This document shows positions 38,548 through 49,402 of a DNA stretch of 64,000 nt, piece after piece. How positions within the stretch are numbered: position 1 is the first letter of the stretch; each line of letters opens with the position of its first letter. A program made the translations under genes and the position numbers. The DNA is from Ascoidea rubescens DSM 1968 (taxonomy: Eukaryota; Ascomycota; Saccharomycetes; Ascoideales; Ascoideaceae). The stretch is taken from contig NW_017962916.1 in NCBI RefSeq assembly GCF_001661345.1, forward strand, positions 9,369 through 73,368, given 5' to 3'. The notes beneath the pieces are model-generated. The model did not search any database. It saw only the letters and a program-made list of their open reading frames with translations, and had not been told where the DNA came from.

Positions 38548-41500
38548 ATGGATCAGTCTAGTGGAAATGCAATGCTTTTGAGGTTGATAAACTCTCAGCA
38601 TTTCAGCTTGTTTTTATGTATTTCCTATCTAGAGAGATATGCCTCAAACATTGGTATTTTTTCTTATTTATGCCAAAGAATACGATCCTACAAATACGAC
38701 GAAATCCAGTTTTTTGTTCCCCAGCTATGCCAAATTCTAGTCACTGTCGAGACTCAGTCCATGGCTCTTGAGGATTTATTGTTGGATTTATCCTCCCAGC
38801 ATCCCCATTTCACCTTATTGGCCTTTTGGCAGCTACAAGCTCACTTGCACGACTTAAGCCAGGACCCTGAATCCTTTGGCTTTCAAATCACAAGAAAAAT
38901 GTTAAATTCTCTACAATATGTCATCTACAACGCTACTCCTCCTCCATCCAACCAATTCAGAGAAAACATTGCTCCTGCTCTAATCTTATCAAGTGCAATA
39001 GCTGGTGCCATCGCTTTACCTCAATTAGCTTCCCATATTGGCCCACTAGCAAAATCCCAGGGCAGAAAACAAAAAACCTATGTCTTCCAAATTGCTAAAA
39101 ACTTTTCCGACGAACTAGTCAAAAATTTAACTCTAAAAAATACGAAAAAAAATTCGTATTTATCTGTTTCAAGCTCAAAATCTCAGCTAAACTTAAATTC
39201 AACCTCAACCTCAAATTCTTTTACAAATTCCTCAAATCCTTTCAAAAATCATGTCCAAAATCATATCCAAAATCACAATAATAATCTCAATTATGACCAT
39301 AACCAAAAATCTCTCAATTCTCCAGTCAAACTACATAGTTTCGATAACATCAATAACGCAAACCACTTAAACACTCAAATTAATTTTGACACAATTCAGC
39401 CTTCATCTATAAACCTAAAAAACATGAACGATCAATTTAAAAAACCAATCCCCGACACTCCTCCAACTTTTGACAACTTTGATCTAATCGATAAATACCC
39501 AAACTCTTTATTCAACAACAATACCGATGGTGGTGCTCTTAAAAATAAAAACCTATATAACAATTACAACAATAAAAATAAACCTCCTTCAAGGTCTCAT
39601 AACAGAAATTCTTCTCTAATCTTGGAAAACTACCTATCCTCAAATTTTTATAACGACTATGACTTATCTCTGAGTAAACTAAGCGATATCAATAATATAG
39701 ACCAAAACTCTCAATCCATGCCAAATTTAAATTACAACTCAAAATCAGATCCAGATTTAAAATTAAATTCAAATAATAACAACAATAACAATAACAATAA
39801 CAATAACAATAACAATAACAATAACAATAACAATAACAATAATAATAATAATAATATTCCTTCTCCCACCTCTTCCACCCACTCTGTTAACTCAACTCTA
39901 TCCAACCCAATAATTTTAAGAAGAGCTCAGACTTTAAGTAGGTCTTCTCTGCTTTTAAATTGCAGAAAAAGAGATAATAAATCTTCAAATTCAAGACACC
40001 ATGGCTCAAATATTAGAAATATATCTCCCACTTTAATGTCAACAACAACAAAAATAAAATTGCTAAAATCAAACTATTACAGATGTGAAACCCAATTTGC
40101 CATAGCTTTGCAACAAATATCCTTAAGATTAAGTCAAGTCCCAAAAGAAGCAAGATTGGCTTCTCTCAAAGCTGAACTATCTCTACTAAATAAAGATTTA
40201 CCTGCTGAAGTTGATATCCCCACTCTATTTCCTCCAAACAAAAAGGGAAAATTACACAAAATCGTTAGAATAACTCCAAATGAAGCTGCTGTTTTAAATT
40301 CCGCTGAAAGAGTTCCTTTTCTTTTACTAATAGAGTATTTAAACAACGATCTAGATTTTGACTCTTCTTCCTCAACAAATTTACAACTATTAAGAGAAAA
40401 ACCTGATAGAACTTATATCTTTGATTTAGGTATCCAAACCACAAATTTAAATTCTCCAAAATCAACCGGCTTTAATGATAATGATAATTACAATGATAAT
40501 GATAATGATAATAATGACAATATCGACCACAACGATACTCATTTGCATATAAATGAAAAGGAGGGTGACATCGATGAAGCAGATTTGGCTGATTTATCGG
40601 TCATTAAAATCACTGATAATGAAATTCAAAATGAAAGACTCAGAAAAGAATTATTCGTTGCCAATACTCAGGATGTGCCCATATTAGATTCTCCTCCAAT
40701 CAACAATACTCAGAATTCTTATTCTAAACTAGTCAATGGTACAAAATCATATAAATTAGCTCCAGAACCCCCTAGAAATTCTGATTTAAACTTTAGCTCA
40801 AACTATTCATTTTTAGAACCAGGCAGAAATCCCAACATGACAAATGATGATCTTGCAACTCACATGAGAATTGCTGCTGTCATGTTAACTCAATTAGACA
40901 ATCCAAGTAATACTTTACCTTCTGATCAAAGCGCAGCTATAAAAGCAAAAATCATTGCATCAATGCAATCATTTCAAGATAATTTTGGACTTAATGATTA
41001 CATGATTCGAGGAGAAAGAGGTGAAAGAAAATTAGAAAATGATCTAAAATTAGGTGGTGTCTCTAATAAAAACTCAACTTCATACCTTGGTGAGGATTGG
41101 GACACCAAGAAAGAAAGAATAAGAAAGGAATCCCCATATGGCCATTTCGAAGATTGGGATTTATGTTCTGTGATTGCAAAAAATGGCGATGACCTAAGAC
41201 AAGAAGCATTTGCATGTCAATTAATTCAAGCTATTGCAGACATTTTAAAGGAAGCCAACGGCAAAGTTTGGGTCAAAAAAATGAGAATATTGATTACAAG
41301 TGCTAATACTGGGTTGGTTGAAACTATCACAAATGCTATTTCAATCCACTCAATTAAAAAATCTCTAACAGGAATTTTGATCGAAAACGGAGAAAACCCT
41401 AAAGGTACAGTTCCACCTTTGACAGAGCACTTTAAAAGAGTATTTGGTGACGAAAACTCCCTAAGATATAATAGAGCACAAGACAATTTTGCCTGTAGTT

Positions 41501-41991
41501 TGGCTCCATATTCATTGATTTGTTATTTATTACAAATAAAAGATCGACATAATGGTAACATAATGTTGGATAATGAAGGACACATTATTCATATTGATTT
41601 CGGGTTTTTGCTATCAAATTCTCCTGGTAGTGTTGGTTTTGAAGCTGCTCCATTCAAATTAACTCAAGAGTATGTAGATATATTAGGAGGTGTGGATGGA
41701 GAATATTTTCATAAATTTAGTAGATTGATGAAAGAAAGTTTCAAAATCATTAGAAAACATGCTGAAAGTGTGATAACAATGGTAGAATTAATGCAAAAAG
41801 AAAGTTCTTTGCCTTGTTTTAAAGCAGGAGATCAAACAGGTATCCAATTAAGGCAACGATTTCAATTGCATTTAACAGATTCAGAATGTGATAAATTTGT
41901 TGAAAATTATTTGATTCAAAAAAGTCTTGGGAGCATTTATACCAGACTATATGATCAATTTCAATTGATTACTCAGGGTATATACAGTTAG
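38548..41991 (+). CDS. PIK1: Phosphatidylinositol 4-kinase Pik1
   Basis: 1,147 aa from ATG 38548. Pik1 makes PI4P at the Golgi and in the nucleus and is needed for secretion and cytokinesis. The N-terminal 130 residues (LRLINSQHFSLFLCISYLERY, ALEDLLLDLSSQHPHFTLLAFWQLQAHLHD) match the lipid kinase unique/helical region. The middle (about 220-510) is Asn/Ser-rich with a poly-Asn tract. About 510-620 has conserved helices (FAIALQQISLRLSQVPKEAR and PFLLLIEYL). The kinase domain spans about 860-1147: KNGDDLRQEAFACQLI, DRHNGNIML (catalytic Asp 999), IIHIDFGF (metal-binding Asp 1017) and SPGSVGFEAAPFKLTQEYVDILGG. Its length is close to S. cerevisiae Pik1 (1,066 aa). It is convergent with FRS2. Confidence 0.95.
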   Translation: MDQSSGNAMLLRLINSQHFSLFLCISYLERYASNIGIFSYLCQRIRSYKYDEIQFFVPQLCQILVTVETQSMALEDLLLDLSSQHPHFTLLAFWQLQAHLHDLSQDPESFGFQITRKMLNSLQYVIYNATPPPSNQFRENIAPALILSSAIAGAIALPQLASHIGPLAKSQGRKQKTYVFQIAKNFSDELVKNLTLKNTKKNSYLSVSSSKSQLNLNSTSTSNSFTNSSNPFKNHVQNHIQNHNNNLNYDHNQKSLNSPVKLHSFDNINNANHLNTQINFDTIQPSSINLKNMNDQFKKPIPDTPPTFDNFDLIDKYPNSLFNNNTDGGALKNKNLYNNYNNKNKPPSRSHNRNSSLILENYLSSNFYNDYDLSLSKLSDINNIDQNSQSMPNLNYNSKSDPDLKLNSNNNNNNNNNNNNNNNNNNNNNNNNNNNNIPSPTSSTHSVNSTLSNPIILRRAQTLSRSSLLLNCRKRDNKSSNSRHHGSNIRNISPTLMSTTTKIKLLKSNYYRCETQFAIALQQISLRLSQVPKEARLASLKAELSLLNKDLPAEVDIPTLFPPNKKGKLHKIVRITPNEAAVLNSAERVPFLLLIEYLNNDLDFDSSSSTNLQLLREKPDRTYIFDLGIQTTNLNSPKSTGFNDNDNYNDNDNDNNDNIDHNDTHLHINEKEGDIDEADLADLSVIKITDNEIQNERLRKELFVANTQDVPILDSPPINNTQNSYSKLVNGTKSYKLAPEPPRNSDLNFSSNYSFLEPGRNPNMTNDDLATHMRIAAVMLTQLDNPSNTLPSDQSAAIKAKIIASMQSFQDNFGLNDYMIRGERGERKLENDLKLGGVSNKNSTSYLGEDWDTKKERIRKESPYGHFEDWDLCSVIAKNGDDLRQEAFACQLIQAIADILKEANGKVWVKKMRILITSANTGLVETITNAISIHSIKKSLTGILIENGENPKGTVPPLTEHFKRVFGDENSLRYNRAQDNFACSLAPYSLICYLLQIKDRHNGNIMLDNEGHIIHIDFGFLLSNSPGSVGFEAAPFKLTQEYVDILGGVDGEYFHKFSRLMKESFKIIRKHAESVITMVELMQKESSLPCFKAGDQTGIQLRQRFQLHLTDSECDKFVENYLIQKSLGSIYTRLYDQFQLITQGIYS
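39770..39855 (+). repeat. AAC/AAT microsatellite encoding poly-Asn in PIK1
   Basis: Alternating AAC AAT codons, then AAT triplets, giving about 27 Asn residues in the linker between the helical and catalytic parts. Confidence 0.93.
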
Positions 41992-42394
41992 TTACTGACT
42001 TGATGCTTTTAAATAAAATAAAAAGGAAAATTGATGTTCATTTTTTAATGTTTTGTTTGCATTTATTTTAGTTTTCATGTTTTTTGTTTTCATTTTTCTC
42101 AATTGAAACCCATGTAATAATAAAAATAGTGAGTTTGTTTGTTTGTTTGTTTTATTTTGTTATTATTTTCTTTTCTGTTTTGTTTTTCCTTTGATTTTAG
42201 ATTGTAATATAAATCATTCTATTTTTGTTTATTTATTTATTTATAAAAAAAAAAGATAAAAAAATGTAGATCTAATTAAAAATTGAACTATTTATTTAAA
42301 AATGACATAATAAAAGGAAAAGGAAAAAAATAGAGGAAAAAAATAGAAGAAAAAATACAGAGTATGCTTATAAATTACGTTAATCCTGATTAGT
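41992..42394. other. Convergent 3' region between PIK1 and FRS2
   Basis: 403 bases, T-rich on the left and A-rich on the right, with TTTG (42131-42150) and TTTA (near 42230) short tandem repeats. No gene was seen. Confidence 0.5.
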
Positions 42395-43873
42395 TTAATA
42401 TAAATCTTCGTCAAGACGTGCAGCAGGATTGTGTTCAATGAAATCTAAACTAACTTTATGACCTAAAAGTTCTCTAATATTACTAACACCATATTTGATC
42501 ATAGTAGGTCTTTCTAAACTTAAACCCCAACCAAGAACATTCAAATTTTTTGGCAAGCCCATTGGTTGTAACATTTCAGGTCTAAACATACCTGAATTTC
42601 CAATTTCAACCCATTTATCTAATCCTTTATGATAAGAAAAAATTTCTAAACTTGGCTCTGTATATGGGTTATAAGCAGGTTTGAATTTCAAGTTATAGAC
42701 ACCCATCTTGCTGAAAAAGTCTTCCATGAAACTAATTAAATCGGTTAAAGAAATGTTATAATCAGCTAAAACACCTTCAACTTGATGGAATTCAGCTAAA
42801 TGAGTAGCATCAACAGCTTCATTTCTGAAAACCTTGTCAATTGAGAATAATCTTATAGGTTTAGGATCTTTGGCTAAATGATATAACATCTGTGAAGAAA
42901 TAGCAGTTGTATGGGTTCTTAAGACGGTTTTTAAAGATTCATCACCTTTCCAAGGATATCTGTAACCAATTGAGCCATAATAACCACCCTCATGAGCATT
43001 TTTGGTGTTTTCCCAATAAGTTTTATCTTCGGGTGGATTTGCATAACTTGGATCAGAAAGATAAAAGGTATCTTGTAAATCTCTTGCGGGGTGCATTTGA
43101 GGCACGTATAAAGTATCAAAGTTCCAAAATCCACTTTCAACATACTGACTTGTTGGCATTTCCTTGAATCCCATACTAATGAAAATTTCTTTGAACTCAG
43201 TTTTAATTTTGTTCAAAGGATGCAAAGCACCAGAATTGACTGGAACACCTTTAGTTTTAAAGTTGTAAGGTTTGAAAGAGGCTGATTTATAAGAATCATT
43301 TTGAATCAAATCCATTGTAATGTCTGCTTCAAATTTTGTTTTTTGCAAGGCAAAATTAGAAGATTTTTTTATATCAAAAGTGAAAACTTTAGTCAAGCTA
43401 ATCAACTTTCTCTTTTTCAAGTCTGCTAAGACCTTTTTGTTATCTAAAGTACCATTTTTTTGAATCTCAAGTAGAAGTTCAGCGGTTTCATCAATTGGCA
43501 AGTTATCTAGATTATATAAATCGCTGGCAATTAATGTGTTGCCATTTTTTGATATCCATTTATTTCTGAAAGCTTTTGCTTGACCAATTTTACCATTTTT
43601 GATTTTCGAAACTTCAGCCAAGGACAAACCATTCAATTTTATAACTGTTTTCAAAAGATTGTATTCATATGAACCATTGCTGGCAATGTCTGAACCCTCA
43701 TCTGTTAAAACCCATTTTTCAATAGTGTTTGTCCTATAATCGATCATTTCACTGGAAAATAAAGACGACAATACAGCTTTCATGGAATCGAAAGACTCAT
43801 TTTCAAAGCCTTTCGAGCCAACGATTTCATCGCTGTCGTTCAAAGTCTGGAGGATTCTGGATTCTAAAGACAT
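42395..43873 (-). CDS. FRS2: Phenylalanyl-tRNA synthetase alpha subunit, cytosolic
   Basis: 492 aa from ATG 43873 (S. cerevisiae Frs2 is 503 aa). Class II catalytic subunit of the alpha2-beta2 enzyme that charges tRNA-Phe. The N-terminal 150 residues form the winged-helix DNA-binding-like fold ([34 protein letters not shown]). Catalytic motifs: [22 protein letters not shown] (motif 1 region), [43 protein letters not shown] (motif 2), [31 protein letters not shown], and [12 protein letters not shown] (motif 3). I found no in-frame CTG codon in the whole gene. Nothing is odd in structure. NUP145 follows on the same strand; its start lies further upstream and the genes are independent. Confidence 0.97.
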   Translation of the reverse strand: MSLESRILQTLNDSDEIVGSKGFENESFDSMKAVLSSLFSSEMIDYRTNTIEKWVLTDEGSDIASNGSYEYNLLKTVIKLNGLSLAEVSKIKNGKIGQAKAFRNKWISKNGNTLIASDLYNLDNLPIDETAELLLEIQKNGTLDNKKVLADLKKRKLISLTKVFTFDIKKSSNFALQKTKFEADITMDLIQNDSYKSASFKPYNFKTKGVPVNSGALHPLNKIKTEFKEIFISMGFKEMPTSQYVESGFWNFDTLYVPQMHPARDLQDTFYLSDPSYANPPEDKTYWENTKNAHEGGYYGSIGYRYPWKGDESLKTVLRTHTTAISSQMLYHLAKDPKPIRLFSIDKVFRNEAVDATHLAEFHQVEGVLADYNISLTDLISFMEDFFSKMGVYNLKFKPAYNPYTEPSLEIFSYHKGLDKWVEIGNSGMFRPEMLQPMGLPKNLNVLGWGLSLERPTMIKYGVSNIRELLGHKVSLDFIEHNPAARLDEDLY

Positions 43874-44234
43874 CTCGGTTCAATCGCACAAACAATTCAC
43901 GTTAAAAGGCCAGTGTTGATATACAATTATTATCTCTAAGGATAGATAAACCACTCAGCTCTTCATGAGATAACAAATTTTTCAGCAAGGCCCAGGAATG
44001 TGAGTCATTACGGGGATATCACGGGATCTAACTTTGCTCTGGTCGGGAAATTTCGCTGGAAACACTGTTTTTCCGGATATGCTACACTGAATCCCTTTTC
44101 GTTCGGGATCACACCAGATATAAACAAAAATCATAAAAAGTAACAGATCAAATATAAAACTGAAATAATATAAAATAACCCAAATAAACGCAACTGGATA
44201 AAAATTTGACATATTTGATGCTTGCGAGTGTTTA
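43874..44234 (-). promoter_or_regulatory. FRS2 upstream region and NUP145 3' region
   Basis: 361 bases. A minus-strand frame at 43982-44260 is hydrophobic but overlaps the NUP145 end and has no support. No operator was recognised. Confidence 0.4.
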
Positions 44235-47200
44235 TCATCTGGAAAACACAATCTCTTCAATTTTGATGTCCTGGAGATACTTATTCTTGAGAATGTCGTG
44301 CTTGATGAATCTTTTCACGTCTTTCTTCATGATTAGACTGGCAGCTTTGATTTTGAAATTCTTCTTCTCCAACAAGTCGATACTCTTCAATAATTTCATC
44401 AAAATCGACGCCCTTTGCTTTTTGAACAGATCAATCTCAGCATCGTTATTGTTTTTGTTATCTTCAATTTCTTTTTCTTTTTCAGCAAGTTTTAAAAGTG
44501 AGATGTAGTCCTTATACACCTGCAACCCATTTGACCAGTTCTTGATTTGAACTTCGTTTATTGGAAAGCTTTCAATCAAGTTATTCAACTTCAAAATAAG
44601 GTTACCTTTGCAAATTATAGAGTTTGGTGCAATATTTTCAATTATTCTTTTATGAGCTTCATCAAAAGAGTTTGCACTAATTAATGTCATAACTTCTTTC
44701 CAGTAATCTCCATAGTATCTGTAATTTAAAGCAATAGCTTTGGATATTAACTCTTGTGGTAATTTTAATCCATGGATCAAGGTTTCCAAAATCTTGATAT
44801 CAATTCTATGTGTAATTTGCTCAATTTTGTTCATCACTAATCTATCAATAGATTTCTTGCAAATTTTATCTTCATTTAAATTACTCAAAATAAATATGCT
44901 TTCGGAATACATTTTCATAGTCTCTAATTCATCTGCAAACCCAATTGTTAACTTATCTTCAATCTCGTCAACTTTTTCTTGAGAAACTTTATCAAATTTG
45001 CTCAACCCATTTAAGATTTTATAAATGTACCATTGAATCCTTACATCAAACTCATTTATCCCTTTAAAATCTGAAATTATTTGTCCAATATCATTGCTGT
45101 TATAGTTATTATTGAGTTTTCCATATAATTTTATTATATTTAAATAATGGTCTTCTGAAAATTTAGAAAATTCAACAGTTTTGCTTTCGTTTAGAATAAA
45201 ATTATAAACTATTTCATGTGCTTTTAATTTAATTTCTCCATACCATAACTCCAACCCCAAGCAAACTTTCCATGATAAATTTTCAACAAGATTAAAATAT
45301 GATTCGTATTCATTTGTCAATGGCTCACCAGTCAATAGCCCATACACTTTTAATACAGAAATAGGAATATAATTTATTGCTGAAGTTTTGATCCAAAACT
45401 CTAGCTGGCTTTTCGCACCAAAAAATACACTTTCTTCTCCACTTCCCAATAATGTTATTAAAGTAGCCAAATTAAAATGTTTTGTTTCTATTGCCAACGA
45501 AATAGCTCCTTTGATGTCGTGTTTGCATAACAAAAGAAATATTTTAGCAGACTCATCTTTTTCATAACTTAATTTCTCATCAATTTCCAATGTGACTTCC
45601 TTCTCAATCCATTTGGAGAGACTGGTAAAGACCTTTTGGTTATCTTCAAATAAAATTGATGCCAATTCCCAAAATCCACTTTCGTTATTTAAGAATTTAC
45701 TATTAATATCTTTCTTAAAGCAACTCGATAGTAATTCAAAACTCAAAGTTTTATTGATATCCTTTGGTTTGCAAACAGGATAATCATTTGATTTTCTAGT
45801 AGCAATATCTGATATAGCAAAATGCTCCTTGAAAATTTTTTCATATACAGATCCCTTTATAGTTTTATTTGCATCCTCAAACTTTTTACTAAATGAATAA
45901 ATTTTACATCCAGATTTTTGTTCAAAAATAGAATCATTCATTATTAAATTACCATTGGGGCTCCATTTAACAAAGTTTTTTCTATTATTAATTCTTAAAC
46001 TGTTGAAAATTTTATTTTGTTTATTTAAATAATCATCAAAATCTTCAAATAACAAATTGTCTAACTTAATTGATGAATATTTCTCACTAAAAGGCAATTT
46101 GGGGAGCATTTTTTCAACAACTTCCTCTGCACCTTCTGAAAACGCTGAATTGCTTGCAGCTGATAGTTGTAATTGAACTTCCCAATTGTCTGAAACAGCA
46201 AAATCTGGCTCAATGGTTAATAGTTCCAAGTCACGGTCATCAACACCTAAAGATTCGTATTGCTTTTCCCTGACACCTTTGGTAATATCAATATCTTCTT
46301 CCATATCAATATCAAGTAAATTTCCATAGGGTTCTTCAGTATCACTGCTGATAACATGGACTAGTTTCAGACCGGTTTGTTTAATTATGTCTTTCAGGCT
46401 GGGTTCAACTTGTTGTTCCACATCTTGCAAAATTTTATAATCAGTTTTCGTTTTATTTTGTTTTTTCTCAGGTTCTTCAATGATGTTGATTTTTTCATTC
46501 AAAGATTTTTCAGTGGGCACTATGTCATTAGAGAAACTCCAACCACCGGGAACAAAAGAAATGTTTGATGCATCGTTATCGATTTTTATTTTCTTAACAG
46601 GAAACTCACCTTCAAACAAGTATGTTTCGTTCCGGTTTATATTTTTAGTGATTTTTTCACCCTGTGTAACATGATTGTTTTTTTCATCATCAAAATTTGA
46701 TGCTGTGTAGTTACTAACATCAAACTGTGTGGCTTGAGTGTACCAATCATTTGAGTGTTTTTTAGAAGCTTTTTGAGCTTTTTGTACTTTTTGAGCTTGT
46801 CGTTCTTTTGGTAAAACTGTCTTTTCTAAGATTTTTAAATCTGCAACTTTCTTGGTTTCTAAATTTGATTTGCTTTCCAAATGATTTATAATTTCTGGCA
46901 AAGGTGATTTTTGGGGGATATTATCTTCCAAGTCAGTTTTTGGTTCGTCTTCATCTGAAGGATCTTCACTAATTAAACCCCAAATACTGAAATGGTTAAC
47001 TTTGAAAGTCCAGCTTCCAGAAGTTGGAATATAATTGACATATTCCATTTCTTTCTGTCTTTTCAATGTAAGGATGAATTTTCTAATTTCGTTGCTGTCA
47101 TCAAACTCAATTTTTTCTTTTGAAGTTTTATTATTGTTTAATTTTTCTTCAAAAGAGGCAGGATATAAATTTTCTAAAGTAATAGTGGCAGGAACATTCA

Positions 47201-49007
47201 AGCCACAACCAATGGCAGGCTTTATGGATTCGTCTGAATAAACCTCTACAGTTTTTGAGTTAAATTTAACAATGTTGTGAAATAGTTTCTTCCTTAAATG
47301 ATTGACTAACGAGTTGTTAGTATTATTAGTGTTATCGTTAATGTTATTATTGATGTTATTTGTAACATTTTTATTATCAATTGCTGTAGATTTAGTGCTT
47401 TGGAGTTGGAAATCTAATGGAGAAGAGTCATTTGGAAAGTTTGGAATAAAGTCTTGAACGAAAGAAACAAAATCTACTGATGAATCAAAGTTGATTTGAC
47501 CGAAATTTTTTCTACCAATAATGAAACCTTTAATGGATGATAATTTATGTAGGGGTAGTTTCAGTAGAGATTCGATTGATGGTGAACACCAGTAGTCTGA
47601 ATATTGAGTATTTTTTTGATTTAAATCATTTAATTTTTTGTTTCTAGGAGGAATGATTTCTCTATTAGAAATGGAATCGATTTTTTTGATGGAGTTATTT
47701 TGTGAGTAATCAGATGAGTCTTGAAAGTTTCTTTTATTCTTCAGTGGAGTTGAATCTGATTGGGATCGATTATTTTTTGTATTTTTATTGTTTGCAAGAG
47801 AATTGTCGATTGGATTTTCATGATTTTCATGATTTTCGTGATTTCTGTGACTTTCATGATTTTGAATTTGATGAATTTGTTTCATTCCAGATAATAGTTT
47901 TCTTCTTTTAGCAGCAGAAACCTCGGGATCAATCACTAAGGTTTTAACGTTTGAAGGGGTGTCAGATTGGATATTGTTTGAACCATTTAGATTATTGTTA
48001 TTGATTGAATTCAATTGCTTATATCTATAGAGAAAAGCGGAGTTTGGATTAATGTCCATATTGAAATTGAAATTAAAAGATTTGGAGGCAAACAAGCCAT
48101 TGTTTTTTGTTGTGTTGTTATTGTTATTATCAGAAGATGAGGAAATTAGGGATGATGTTGAAGGCGAAGAGGAAAACAAACCGGAGAAAGTTTTTTTTTT
48201 ATTGTAGTTTAAAAAGGAATTTTTGAAGGATCTAGCGTTGGAGTTTAAAAAAGAATTGAAAGTGAAAGAAGGGATATTTTCATCTTTATTGGAGAAAGGC
48301 TTGTTGTTTTTATTGATGGAATTTAAATCTAGTTTGATGTCATTTAATAAATTTTTTGAATATAATTTTGTGAAAGGATTTTTAGGAGAGCTTGAGATTG
48401 GGGTTGAGCTTGAAGAACTGGGGGAATTGGGAGAATTAGGAATTGAAGATCTTTTTATTGAAAAAGAGGATCTCTTTTCATGGTTTGAAGCTGAGGAGTT
48501 AGAATTGGTGGTATTGTTTTGATTTAAAGATGAATTGGAAGTTATTGAAGAAGGCATTTCAGATAATTTGAAATCATCGCTTGAGAAGTTGACACCATAT
48601 GGGGATCCATCTAATGTTGCAAAATGAGCATCATTGTTCATAAAATTGTTACTATTGTTATTAATATTATTGGATGAAAATGCATTGAAAGAGTTGGTGA
48701 ATAGACTATTTTGGTTTTGGTTTTGGTTTTGATTTTGATTCTGGTTCTGATTCTGATTCTGATTCTGATTCTGATTCTGATTCTGATTCTGGTTCTGATT
48801 CTGGTTCTGATTTACGTTCTGATTCGGTTTGTTATTGAAATTAAAAGAAAACGAGTTCTTGTTGGTATTATTGTTACTATTATTGATACCGTTATTGTTG
48901 TTAGGAGAAATACCAGGATAACCACCAATTGAAGTGCCTAAGGTGTTAGTGGGAGGATTTGCAGTTGAATTAGAGGAAAAGTTGAAAGCAGAAGAACCGA
49001 AATTCAT
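44235..49007 (-). CDS. NUP145: Nucleoporin Nup145 (Nup98-Nup96 precursor)
   Basis: 1,590 aa from ATG 49007 (MNFGSSAFNF). The frame is open 66 codons further upstream, but that sequence is hydrophobic and unlike the family. The precursor cleaves itself: the autoproteolytic domain (about 490-680, with YWCSPSIESLLKLPLHKLSSIKGFIIGRKNFG in two blocks) ends in HF|S at residues 672-674 within VNHFSIWGL, the conserved cut site. Nup145N would be 673 aa and Nup145C 917 aa (605 and 712 in S. cerevisiae). Nup145C is a Y-complex scaffold subunit; the C-terminal helical part (about 1090-1590) includes FWELASILFEDN and IQWYIYKILNGLS. The Nup145N part has a Gln-Asn tract and almost no FG: I count one FG (residues 3-4) before the autoproteolytic domain. 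The Nup96 part excludes Nup100 and Nup116. Confidence 0.93.
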   Translation of the reverse strand: MNFGSSAFNFSSNSTANPPTNTLGTSIGGYPGISPNNNNGINNSNNNTNKNSFSFNFNNKPNQNVNQNQNQNQNQNQNQNQNQNQNQNQNQNQNQNQNQNSLFTNSFNAFSSNNINNNSNNFMNNDAHFATLDGSPYGVNFSSDDFKLSEMPSSITSNSSLNQNNTTNSNSSASNHEKRSSFSIKRSSIPNSPNSPSSSSSTPISSSPKNPFTKLYSKNLLNDIKLDLNSINKNNKPFSNKDENIPSFTFNSFLNSNARSFKNSFLNYNKKKTFSGLFSSSPSTSSLISSSSDNNNNNTTKNNGLFASKSFNFNFNMDINPNSAFLYRYKQLNSINNNNLNGSNNIQSDTPSNVKTLVIDPEVSAAKRRKLLSGMKQIHQIQNHESHRNHENHENHENPIDNSLANNKNTKNNRSQSDSTPLKNKRNFQDSSDYSQNNSIKKIDSISNREIIPPRNKKLNDLNQKNTQYSDYWCSPSIESLLKLPLHKLSSIKGFIIGRKNFGQINFDSSVDFVSFVQDFIPNFPNDSSPLDFQLQSTKSTAIDNKNVTNNINNNINDNTNNTNNSLVNHLRKKLFHNIVKFNSKTVEVYSDESIKPAIGCGLNVPATITLENLYPASFEEKLNNNKTSKEKIEFDDSNEIRKFILTLKRQKEMEYVNYIPTSGSWTFKVNHFSIWGLISEDPSDEDEPKTDLEDNIPQKSPLPEIINHLESKSNLETKKVADLKILEKTVLPKERQAQKVQKAQKASKKHSNDWYTQATQFDVSNYTASNFDDEKNNHVTQGEKITKNINRNETYLFEGEFPVKKIKIDNDASNISFVPGGWSFSNDIVPTEKSLNEKINIIEEPEKKQNKTKTDYKILQDVEQQVEPSLKDIIKQTGLKLVHVISSDTEEPYGNLLDIDMEEDIDITKGVREKQYESLGVDDRDLELLTIEPDFAVSDNWEVQLQLSAASNSAFSEGAEEVVEKMLPKLPFSEKYSSIKLDNLLFEDFDDYLNKQNKIFNSLRINNRKNFVKWSPNGNLIMNDSIFEQKSGCKIYSFSKKFEDANKTIKGSVYEKIFKEHFAISDIATRKSNDYPVCKPKDINKTLSFELLSSCFKKDINSKFLNNESGFWELASILFEDNQKVFTSLSKWIEKEVTLEIDEKLSYEKDESAKIFLLLCKHDIKGAISLAIETKHFNLATLITLLGSGEESVFFGAKSQLEFWIKTSAINYIPISVLKVYGLLTGEPLTNEYESYFNLVENLSWKVCLGLELWYGEIKLKAHEIVYNFILNESKTVEFSKFSEDHYLNIIKLYGKLNNNYNSNDIGQIISDFKGINEFDVRIQWYIYKILNGLSKFDKVSQEKVDEIEDKLTIGFADELETMKMYSESIFILSNLNEDKICKKSIDRLVMNKIEQITHRIDIKILETLIHGLKLPQELISKAIALNYRYYGDYWKEVMTLISANSFDEAHKRIIENIAPNSIICKGNLILKLNNLIESFPINEVQIKNWSNGLQVYKDYISLLKLAEKEKEIEDNKNNNDAEIDLFKKQRASILMKLLKSIDLLEKKNFKIKAASLIMKKDVKRFIKHDILKNKYLQDIKIEEIVFSR
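48714..48820 (-). repeat. Hexamer repeat encoding (Asn-Gln)n in NUP145
   Basis: Near-perfect hexamer repeat (GATTCT, GGTTCT and GGTTTT variants on the plus strand), read as Asn-Gln pairs on the coding strand. It lies in the Nup98-like N-terminal region. Confidence 0.9.
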
Positions 49008-49402
49008 TTTGGAAACAAAGCTTGTGTGTGCTATCAATTGGTTGATATGTTCGAAAATCAACAGCCAATACCAGAGAATTGGGCTGTGTGATTGGATTGG
49101 ATGGAGATTGTTTACATGAAGAAAAGGATATAATGTAGGCCATAGTAATGAATAAAAAAAAAAGAAAAAAACATTTACCCTGCGTTGCATTTGTAGAAAA
49201 AACAAATAATAAGGTTGTGGCAGCGCACTGTCAGCAATTATGTAATACGGTTAAATTTTGGCGGCAGCAGCCCGCATGAGGAGATCCACAGTTGAGGAAC
49301 TTGATGTGCGATCGGCACGAAAGGAGCCGTCAAAGACGGTCCACGGCAGATCCGTCATGCTACTCGAAACCGAGCATTTTAGATATCCGGCGTTTGTTTG
49401 AA
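49008..49402 (-). promoter_or_regulatory. NUP145 upstream region
   Basis: 395 bases up to the dubious 49403 ORF. It includes a forkhead-type TGTTTAC near 49108 and an A-run near 49154-49170. No gene was recognised. Confidence 0.4.

Noticed and set aside
49008-49205. 66-codon N-terminal extension of NUP145
   Set aside because: The sequence is hydrophobic and Phe-rich, unlike any Nup98-type protein; MNFGSSAF at 49007 is the natural start.
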